Source: an uncultured bacterium
GTDB taxonomy: Bacteria > Bacteroidota > Bacteroidia > Chitinophagales > CAIODY01
DNA length: 5,224 bases
Direction: 5' to 3'
Assembly (NCBI GenBank): GCA_903871715.1
Contig: CAIQHW010000435.1
Location: 1 to 5,224, forward strand
Shown here: one piece after another, positions 1 to 5,224 of the stretch
Position numbering within the stretch: position 1 is the stretch's first letter
How the letters are laid out: each line of letters begins with the position of its first letter
Notes under the pieces: model-generated
Database searches by the model: none
The model's input: only the letters and a program-made list of their open reading frames with translations
Told to the model about the DNA's origin: nothing
Program-made: the position numbers and the translations under genes

Positions 1-429
1 CCACATGCTTGCATTGGCGCTGATGTGATTGTTGGTTTTCCAGGCGAAACAGAAGAAGATTTTAAAACTACTTTCGATTTTACTCATTCACTGCCGATAA
101 GTTATTTACATGTATTCACCTACAGCGAACGATTAAATACTTTGGCTACATCGCTTCCAAATGCAGTACCAATGAACCTTCGCAAGCAACGTAATCAAAC
201 GCTACGAAACTTAAGTTCAAAATTGATGCATCATTTTCGCAATCAATTTGAAAATACAACTCGAAAAGTTTTGTTTGAATCTGAAAATAAAAACGGTAGG
301 ATGGAAGGTTATTCAGATAATTATTTACGCATCAGTTTACCTTTTGATGAAAATAAAATCAATCAAATTGTAGAAGTGAAAATTCAAGAACAACAACTTT
401 CATCATTGCAAAATAAAGTGATGGCATAA
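1..429 (+). CDS. mtaB: tRNA (t6A37) methylthiotransferase MtaB, C-terminal part (5' end outside window)
   Basis: The reading frame is open from base 1 to the TAA at 427-429, giving 142 residues with no start in the window. MtaB is a radical SAM enzyme that adds a methylthio group to N6-threonylcarbamoyladenosine 37 of tRNAs reading ANN codons. Visible here are the end of the radical SAM barrel (ADVIVGFPGETEEDF, around residues 7-21), the family signature LHVFTYSERLNT (about residues 37-48), and a C-terminal TRAM-like RNA-binding region from about residue 85 (KVLFE, then YSDNYLRISL). The family is usually about 430-450 residues, so roughly the first two thirds are missing, including the N-terminal methylthiotransferase domain and the CxxxCxxC cluster. 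A GTG at 25 is internal to the conserved barrel and is not the true start. The stop overlaps the next gene's ATG. MiaB and RimO are related alternatives, but the YSxRxxT pattern and the tail fit MtaB better. Confidence 0.88.
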   Translation, partial: PHACIGADVIVGFPGETEEDFKTTFDFTHSLPISYLHVFTYSERLNTLATSLPNAVPMNLRKQRNQTLRNLSSKLMHHFRNQFENTTRKVLFESENKNGRMEGYSDNYLRISLPFDENKINQIVEVKIQEQQLSSLQNKVMA

Positions 430-1454
430 TGATAAATTTCACCGACACTTTTAATCTACTCCGCAAACTCACACCACAAAGGGCTTTCAACGCTACAAAA
501 GTATTGAGCAGTTTTTATTTTTCTAAATGGACTGGTAACCCCATTCAATGGGGTATGCCGATTACAATTTCCTTTGAACCCACCACCAGTTGCAATTTAC
601 GTTGCCCAGAATGCCCAAGTGGCTTACGGGCATTCACTCGACCAACGGGCATGTTGCAAAAAGATTTTTTCAAAACAACGATTGATGATTTGCACAAAGA
701 GTTGTTGTACTTGATTTTTTATTTTCAAGGCGAACCTTATTTAAATCCCGATTTTTTGGAAATGGTGAAATATGCCAGCGCAAAAAAGATCTATACCGCT
801 ACTTCAACCAACGCTCATTATTTAACCGATGAAAACGCCAAACGTACTGTGGAAAGTGGTTTGGACAGATTGATTATTTCATTGGATGGTACAACACAAG
901 ATGTGTATGAGCAATATAGAGTAGGTGGTAACTTGGAAAAAGTTTTGCAAGGAGCAAGAAATATTGTGAAATGGAAAAAAGAATTGAACAGCAAAACGCC
1001 TTACATCTTTTTTCAGTTTTTGGTAGTAAAACCCAATGAACATCAAATTGAGGAAGTGAAAAAATTAGCCAAAGAAATTGGAGTGGATGATGTAAAATTC
1101 AAAACAGCACAGATTTATGATTTTGAAAATGGCAACCCTTTGATCCCGACTATAGATAAATATTCTCGTTATGCTTTGCAAAATGACGGTACTTACAAAA
1201 TCAAAAATAAATTGGCTAATCATTGCTGGAAGCTGCAACACAGCTGCGTTATCAGTTGGGATGGATTGGTTGTACCTTGTTGCTTTGATAAAGATGCCAC
1301 ACATCATTTGGGCGATTTGAAAAATAAAAGCTTTAAAGAAATTTGGCACAATGAAGCGTATAAAAATTTCAGAAAACAAATTTCCATTTCCCGAAAAAAT
1401 ATCGACATCTGCTCCAATTGCAGCGATGGAACTAAGGTTTGGGGCGATGATTAA
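429..1454 (+). CDS. Radical SAM/SPASM domain protein, substrate unknown
   Basis: This is a complete 341-residue protein. The radical SAM 4Fe-4S motif is Cys55-x3-Cys59-x2-Cys62 (SCNLRCPEC). It is followed by a GGEP-like SAM-binding motif, QGEP, at 100-103, and by barrel strands such as TSTNAHYL and LIISLDGT. The C-terminal part is SPASM-like, with Cys266, Cys273, a DG turn at 278-279, Cys284-Cys285 (VPCCFD), the segment LGDLKNKSFKEIW, and a closing Cys328-x2-Cys331. These would hold one or two auxiliary Fe-S clusters. SPASM enzymes modify peptides, proteins or small molecules. No precursor-peptide ORF is seen beside this gene. The ATG at 429 shares one base with the mtaB stop (TAATG), implying translational coupling. 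The GT9 gene begins 11 bases downstream, so the context is glycan synthesis or tRNA modification. I recognise the superfamily only. A role in surface-glycan or cell-envelope modification is inference from position. Confidence 0.9.
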   Translation: MINFTDTFNLLRKLTPQRAFNATKVLSSFYFSKWTGNPIQWGMPITISFEPTTSCNLRCPECPSGLRAFTRPTGMLQKDFFKTTIDDLHKELLYLIFYFQGEPYLNPDFLEMVKYASAKKIYTATSTNAHYLTDENAKRTVESGLDRLIISLDGTTQDVYEQYRVGGNLEKVLQGARNIVKWKKELNSKTPYIFFQFLVVKPNEHQIEEVKKLAKEIGVDDVKFKTAQIYDFENGNPLIPTIDKYSRYALQNDGTYKIKNKLANHCWKLQHSCVISWDGLVVPCCFDKDATHHLGDLKNKSFKEIWHNEAYKNFRKQISISRKNIDICSNCSDGTKVWGDD

Positions 1455-1465
1455 TATTTATAACA

Positions 1466-2476
1466 ATGCCATTTCAACCAAAACATATTCTCATCTCACG
1501 AACCGATGCCATCGGCGATGTAGTGCTGTCGCTGCCTTTGGTCTGTGTGTTGAAAAAAGAAATGCCCGATTGTAAAATTTCTTTTCTCGGCAATTCTTAC
1601 ACACAACCTATTATTTCGCTTTCAAAAAATGTGGATGAATTTTATAATTGGGATGATGTGAAAAGTAAATCTGCCGAAGAACAAAAACAGTTTTTGCAAA
1701 CCATTAATGCCGATTGCATCCTACATGTTTACCCCAAAAAAACTATTGCCAAAGCAGCGAAACGAGCTAAAATAAATTTACGCATTGGCACCAAAAGCCG
1801 CATCTATCATTGGTTTACATGCAATCAACTAATTTCATTGCATCGTAAAAATTCTGATTTGCACGAAGCGCAATTGAATATTTCGTTAGCTAAAAACCTA
1901 TTGCAAAATGCAAATTTTGAAACCGAAAAATTATTTGAGTTTTACAATTTGCAATCGCCAAAGCCATTGCAACACGTAGTTGTAAAATTGATTGACCACC
2001 AAAAACTCAATTTGATTTTACATCCAAAATCAAAAGGCAGCGCTCGTGAATGGGCTTTGGATAAGTATTTGCAGTTGATTGAAAAACTACCAGCATCGCA
2101 TTTTAATATTTTCATTTCGGGCAATGATGCCGAAAAATTGTTGTTGAATGATTGGTTGAAAACCTTGCCCAATCATGTGCACGATGTAACTGGAAAATTT
2201 ACTTTGCCCGAATTTGTTTCTTTTATCAACGAATGTGATGGATTAGTTGCAGCCAGTACTGGTCCCCTACATATCGCATCCATGCTGGGAAAACGGGCTA
2301 TCGGTTTGTATGCACCCATGCGCCCAATTTTCCCAAAACGCTGGAAACCAATTGGCGAAAAAGCAGATTATTTGGTGATTGAAAAAGATTGCAACGCTTG
2401 CAAAAAGCAACCATTAATATGCAGTTGCATTCAGCAAATTGAAGTAAATGATGTTATTGAAAAATTAAGATTGTAA
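1466..2476 (+). CDS. Glycosyltransferase family 9 (ADP-heptose:LPS heptosyltransferase-like)
   Basis: This complete 336-residue protein has the two-Rossmann-domain plan of GT-B family 9 enzymes, which typically move heptose from ADP-heptose to the LPS inner core on the cytoplasmic face of the inner membrane. The N-terminal motif ISRTDAIGDVVLSLP contains Gly17-Asp18, matching the catalytic GD of WaaC/WaaF. The C-terminal half starts near residue 181 with LHPKSKGSAREW (185-196), a phosphate-binding type loop. It also carries STGPLHIAS (264-272), where His269 matches the donor-site histidine; many relatives have Asp where Ser264 stands. Cysteines 309, 312, 319 and 321 form a cluster near the C-terminus, as in many GT9 proteins. 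The ATG at 1466 lies 11 bases after the radical SAM stop, so co-transcription is likely. The 3' end overlaps the convergent GT2 gene by 12 bases. The sugar donor could be something other than heptose. Confidence 0.9.
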   Translation: MPFQPKHILISRTDAIGDVVLSLPLVCVLKKEMPDCKISFLGNSYTQPIISLSKNVDEFYNWDDVKSKSAEEQKQFLQTINADCILHVYPKKTIAKAAKRAKINLRIGTKSRIYHWFTCNQLISLHRKNSDLHEAQLNISLAKNLLQNANFETEKLFEFYNLQSPKPLQHVVVKLIDHQKLNLILHPKSKGSAREWALDKYLQLIEKLPASHFNIFISGNDAEKLLLNDWLKTLPNHVHDVTGKFTLPEFVSFINECDGLVAASTGPLHIASMLGKRAIGLYAPMRPIFPKRWKPIGEKADYLVIEKDCNACKKQPLICSCIQQIEVNDVIEKLRL

Positions 2477-3211
2477 CTTTTGAAGTTTCTTGTATTTCAA
2501 AAATGCAGCGTAAGCGCTTTTTCGAGCAATCACAAAACCAAAATAACCATCTAAAAATCCTAATTGGAAAAAGTACATTTTCAAAAATTTGATGGTAGGC
2601 GAAAAAATAATTTTAAAAATCGAACTTCTTCTTCCATTAGCAAAAGCCGCTTTGGAGGCGATATTGGTGAAATATTCTATTTGCTTATCGTGGTCGGCTA
2701 AAGTGTAATAGCTGTAGTGTAAAATATTTCCTTTAAGATGTTTTATAGAAGAATTGAGTACTAAAAAAAATTCATCGTGTGGATTTTCGCCACCCCAATT
2801 GCCTTTGTTTTTATTCCACAATCGCAATTTTGTATCTGGATACCAGCCACTGTGATGAATCCATTTGCCGCAATAGTTGGTGAGCCGATTCATTTTATAA
2901 CCGTCAAACGAGCCACCAGATTTGATTTCAAGAATTGAACTTTTCAAATTATCATCCAATACTTCATCAGCATCTAACGATAGAACAAAATCGTTGGCAG
3001 CTAAATTTTTGGCAAAATTCTTTTGCTGAATATGCCCTTCAAATTTATGGTGAATGATTTTTGCTCTGTAAGATGCAGCAATGGAGCATGTTTCATCGGT
3101 TGAAAAACTATCCACCACAATAATTTCATCAGCAATATTTTTTACCGATTGTAAACATCGAGCGATATTTTTTGCTTCGTTAAAAGTGATGACGACTACA
3201 CTAATTTTCAT
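2465..3211 (-). CDS. Glycosyltransferase family 2, WaaE/KdtX-like (LPS core type)
   Basis: This complete 248-residue GT-A glycosyltransferase begins with the classic GT2 strand ISVVVITFNEAKNIARCL, followed by DEIIVVDSFSTDET (28-41). Its metal/nucleotide-sugar motif is Asp80-Ala-Asp82-Glu83 (LSLDADE). The acceptor-side region has HHSGWYPDTKLRLW (119-132) and NWGGENPHDEF (138-148), a pattern shared with the WaaE/KdtX beta-1,4-glucosyltransferase-like group, which adds glucose to core heptose. The C-terminus has an aromatic, amphipathic segment (about 205-235, containing LGFLDGYFGF) that probably rests on the inner membrane. The length is typical of the group. The ATG at 3211-3209 overlaps the ligase stop as ATGA, so it is translated downstream of the ligase gene in a coupled pair. 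The donor sugar and acceptor cannot be fixed from sequence. Confidence 0.9.
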   Translation of the reverse strand: MKISVVVITFNEAKNIARCLQSVKNIADEIIVVDSFSTDETCSIAASYRAKIIHHKFEGHIQQKNFAKNLAANDFVLSLDADEVLDDNLKSSILEIKSGGSFDGYKMNRLTNYCGKWIHHSGWYPDTKLRLWNKNKGNWGGENPHDEFFLVLNSSIKHLKGNILHYSYYTLADHDKQIEYFTNIASKAAFANGRRSSIFKIIFSPTIKFLKMYFFQLGFLDGYFGFVIARKSAYAAFLKYKKLQKLQS

Positions 3212-4461
3212 GCTGTCAATTTTTTTTGATGAAATTGAAAATGAAATAATAATACAAAAAATAGAAATAATGCAGTACCAACCTGAGTTTCGAGCGTTGC
3301 TTCAGTAAAAAATGAACTTAACAAGATCAAATAAGCAGCACTGAACAACCACTTTTTTAAATTATTTCCTGCAAAAAAAATTGAAAAAATGGGTGAGAAA
3401 AATAATATCAATCCAACTAATCCTAAAGCTGTCCAACAAAATAAAAATTGATTGTGAGGCTCGAGTCGTTGATTTTCCTCAATTTCAGGATGTTGCACGG
3501 CGTATTCATTTTTCACATTATCTTCTACATCACCAACACCAACGCCCCACCAAATATTTTTTTTGATAACTTCCCAACTCATTTTTTGGCTCATCAATCT
3601 TGCAGCATCGCTGTGATAACTTACATTGCTGCCATCAAAAAAATGCGCCACATCGTAGTGCATGTAATTTATTTTTTTGGAGAGTGTCGGCGAAAAATTA
3701 ATTGCCAACCAAAAAAAAATTACTACCGTAGAACACACTACCAAAGCATATTTCCATTGTTTTTTTATCAATAAAAAGTAAAACACAAAATAAAATGCGC
3801 TTAAATAAAAACCCAACAAACCACTGCGAACTGATAAAATGTGGAGATAAATTATTAGCAAGAAAGCGACTGAAAAGAAAAAAAATTTTTCGTTTTTATG
3901 CCAAATAAAAAACGATTGGCGATACAAATAAATCCCAATCCAAACACAAATGGCAACCGCCAAACTGAAGCGGATATGGTCTTTCGGCGTCCACATTGTT
4001 TTGGCAGAATAATAGCCATTGCTGATTTCAGCAAAATGAAAACTGAAATTTATCATCGAATAAACAGTCGTTAAGAAAATTGTAAAAAAGAAAATTGCCA
4101 ACACCGTTTCAAATCTTTTTTGTGGCAAAGGAAACAACGAACTGATGGCAAAAGGCAAAATCAAAAATGGCAATTTTATTCTCACTCTTTCAGCCCAGTA
4201 ATGTAAATTTTCGGAGTTGAAATAGGTCAATAAATACAACACAAACAAAGCTGTGAAAGCCAATGCCAGCTTGTTGTTGAAGAATTTTTTTAAATAAATT
4301 TTTAGGTTGGGATTTAATACAGCATTGGCAATTAAACCAATCATGCCCAGTGTGAGTAAAAATTTGCTAAACAGCAAACTAACAACAATTATATTGCAGC
4401 ACCAGAAAGTAATTTCTCGGCGCACTTTTGAAGAATTTAATATCGTCAATTTTTTATCCAC
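3208..4461 (-). CDS. O-antigen ligase / Wzy-family polytopic membrane protein
   Basis: This is a very hydrophobic protein with about 10-11 membrane segments, typical of the O-antigen ligase/polymerase superfamily (Wzy_C type). Numbered from the GTG at 4461 (417 residues), it shows DHIRFSL (161-167), the SVRSGLLGF motif around Arg212, and a large periplasmic loop (about 257-339) with WWGVGVGD (304-311) and PHNQFL (335-340). Near the C-terminus it has the ETQVGTALF segment (391-399). Such proteins join or polymerise undecaprenyl-linked glycan on the periplasmic side. Ligase (WaaL) and polymerase (Wzy) roles are hard to separate by sequence. The start is uncertain. A TTG at 4518 gives 436 residues but runs into the divergent meaB gene. 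The GTGs at 4461 and 4425 both follow A-rich bases and leave a basic N-terminus before the first membrane helix, so I prefer 4461. Its stop overlaps the GT2 start. Confidence 0.85.
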   Translation of the reverse strand: MDKKLTILNSSKVRREITFWCCNIIVVSLLFSKFLLTLGMIGLIANAVLNPNLKIYLKKFFNNKLALAFTALFVLYLLTYFNSENLHYWAERVRIKLPFLILPFAISSLFPLPQKRFETVLAIFFFTIFLTTVYSMINFSFHFAEISNGYYSAKTMWTPKDHIRFSLAVAICVWIGIYLYRQSFFIWHKNEKFFFFSVAFLLIIYLHILSVRSGLLGFYLSAFYFVFYFLLIKKQWKYALVVCSTVVIFFWLAINFSPTLSKKINYMHYDVAHFFDGSNVSYHSDAARLMSQKMSWEVIKKNIWWGVGVGDVEDNVKNEYAVQHPEIEENQRLEPHNQFLFCWTALGLVGLILFFSPIFSIFFAGNNLKKWLFSAAYLILLSSFFTEATLETQVGTALFLFFVLLFHFQFHQKKLTA

Positions 4462-4500
4462 TATTTTCGTGAAAGTAATATTTCTTTTGAAATCAACATC
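4462..4500. promoter_or_regulatory. Short divergent intergenic region between ligase and meaB
   Basis: If the ligase starts at 4461, only 39 bases separate the two divergent starts. If it starts at 4425, the gap is 75 bases. Promoters for both directions should lie here or inside the facing 5' coding ends. I looked for the Bacteroidota -33 TTTG / -7 TAnnTTTG pair on both strands and found no match with good spacing. The region is A/T-rich and shows no Shine-Dalgarno motif before either start. The call rests on gene layout, not on a recognised site. Confidence 0.35.
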
Positions 4501-5224
4501 GTGAAACAAACTTTTCAAACATACAAAACGCTTGCTCGAAACATTTCTATTGTTGAAAATGAAATGCCTAATTATGAAACATTGCTCGAAAGTCTTTCGC
4601 CATCAAATACGCCTGTGGTGGGCATTACAGGCGCACCAGGTGCAGGCAAAAGTACGATTAGCAATTCTTTAATTCGTGCTTATTTACAAAACGAAAAAAG
4701 GGTTGGAATTATTGCGGTAGACCCATCATCGCCATTTAATTTTGGTTCGTTGTTGGGTGATAGAATTAGAATGGCAGAGCATTTTAATTCGGAAAACGTT
4801 TTTATTCGCTCGGTCGCAAGCCGAGGCTCATTGGGCGGTTTGAGCGAAAAAATTTTGGAAGTATGCGATGTGATGAAGACTGGAAACTTTGATTTAATTA
4901 TTATAGAAACAGTAGGTGTGGGACAAAGTGAAGTGGAAATTGCTGGTTTGGCTGATATAACAATTGTAGCATTGACGCCATCTTCGGGCGATGAAGTGCA
5001 AAATATGAAAGCAGGTTTAATGGAAATTGCAGATATTTTTGTGGTGAATAAAAGCGATTTGCCCAATGCCGAAGGGTTTATAAAAAACTTAGAAATGCTT
5101 GTTCATGAACGCTTTCACAGGCATTGGCAAATTCCTGTTGTCAAAACAGTTGCTACTGAAAATGTTGGAATTGAAGAATTAAAAAGCCAAATTGAAAAAT
5201 ATTTTTTAGAAAATCATAGCCACG
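4501..5224 (+). CDS. meaB: MeaB/ArgK-family P-loop GTPase (3' end outside window)
   Basis: The first 241 residues are present and the frame is still open at the window edge. The family is about 310-330 residues, so the C-terminal dimerisation arm is missing. MeaB is a SIMIBI-class GTPase that loads and protects adenosylcobalamin in methylmalonyl-CoA mutase or a related acyl-CoA mutase. Seen here are the N-terminal helix (TLARNISIVENE, 10-21), the Walker A loop GAPGAGKST (44-52), VDPSSPF (73-79), LLGDRIRM (84-91), RSVASRGSLGG (103-113), the switch/Walker B region ETVGVGQSEVEIAGLAD (136-152), and NKSD (183-186) for guanine recognition. The GTG at 4501 is chosen because the later ATG at 4564 would delete the conserved first helix. 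No ATG, GTG or TTG start lies in frame between it and the stop at 4438. No mutase gene is in the window, so the partner enzyme is unknown. Confidence 0.88.
   Translation, partial: MKQTFQTYKTLARNISIVENEMPNYETLLESLSPSNTPVVGITGAPGAGKSTISNSLIRAYLQNEKRVGIIAVDPSSPFNFGSLLGDRIRMAEHFNSENVFIRSVASRGSLGGLSEKILEVCDVMKTGNFDLIIIETVGVGQSEVEIAGLADITIVALTPSSGDEVQNMKAGLMEIADIFVVNKSDLPNAEGFIKNLEMLVHERFHRHWQIPVVKTVATENVGIEELKSQIEKYFLENHSH

Noticed and set aside
25..429. GTG at 25 as the real start of a short gene
   Set aside because: The frame is open and conserved upstream to base 1, and the GTG falls inside the radical SAM barrel motif. The gene is the tail of a longer mtaB.
1065..1379. 104-residue minus-strand ORF
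   Set aside because: It lies wholly within the well-supported radical SAM gene and has no recognisable motif. It is an antisense shadow.
1351..1575. 74-residue plus-strand ORF spanning the radical SAM/GT9 junction, considered as a precursor peptide
   Set aside because: It overlaps the C-terminal SPASM codons and the GT9 N-terminus in another frame. It has no leader/core pattern, and both overlapped frames are clearly coding.
2478..2502. Inverted repeat TTTTGAA / TTCAAAA at the convergent junction, considered as a two-way terminator
   Set aside because: The stem is 7 bp with a single G-C pair and an 11-base loop. No T-run follows on the plus strand, and only a loose T-rich stretch follows at a distance on the minus strand. 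It is too weak to call.
3448..3774. 108-residue plus-strand ORF
   Set aside because: It is antisense to the ligase gene, whose membrane-protein frame and family motifs are clear.
4680..5066. 128-residue minus-strand ORF
   Set aside because: It is antisense to meaB, whose GTPase motifs cover the same stretch.

Overview
The window looks like a piece of a low-GC Bacteroidota chromosome, most likely Chitinophagales-like. The reasons are the strong A/T bias, the lack of Shine-Dalgarno motifs before the starts, the A-rich bases just upstream of start codons, and the overall flavour of the proteins. The exact taxon is an inference. The window is almost wholly coding. No tRNA, rRNA, CRISPR array, insertion sequence or integrase was seen.

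Layout. (1) Positions 1-2476, plus strand: the 3' end of mtaB (tRNA ms2t6A methylthiotransferase), a complete radical SAM/SPASM protein of unknown substrate that overlaps the mtaB stop by one base, and, after 11 bases, a GT9 heptosyltransferase-like enzyme. These three look like one transcription unit. (2) Positions 2465 to about 4461, minus strand: an O-antigen ligase/polymerase-family membrane protein followed by a WaaE-like GT2 glycosyltransferase, coupled by an ATGA overlap. This pair converges on the GT9 gene, and the two 3' ends overlap by 12 bases. (3) Positions 4501-5224, plus strand: the N-terminal three quarters of a MeaB/ArgK-type GTPase, divergent from the ligase and cut off by the window edge.

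How the genes fit together. The GT9, GT2 and ligase-family proteins are the kinds of enzymes that build a lipopolysaccharide or other surface-glycan core and attach or polymerise O-chains. Here they are split over two facing operons. The radical SAM/SPASM protein sits between tRNA modification and glycan genes, and its role cannot be read from sequence. mtaB and meaB are housekeeping or metabolic genes with no obvious link to the glycan module. I see no strong sign of an undescribed system. The most open question is the substrate of the radical SAM/SPASM protein.
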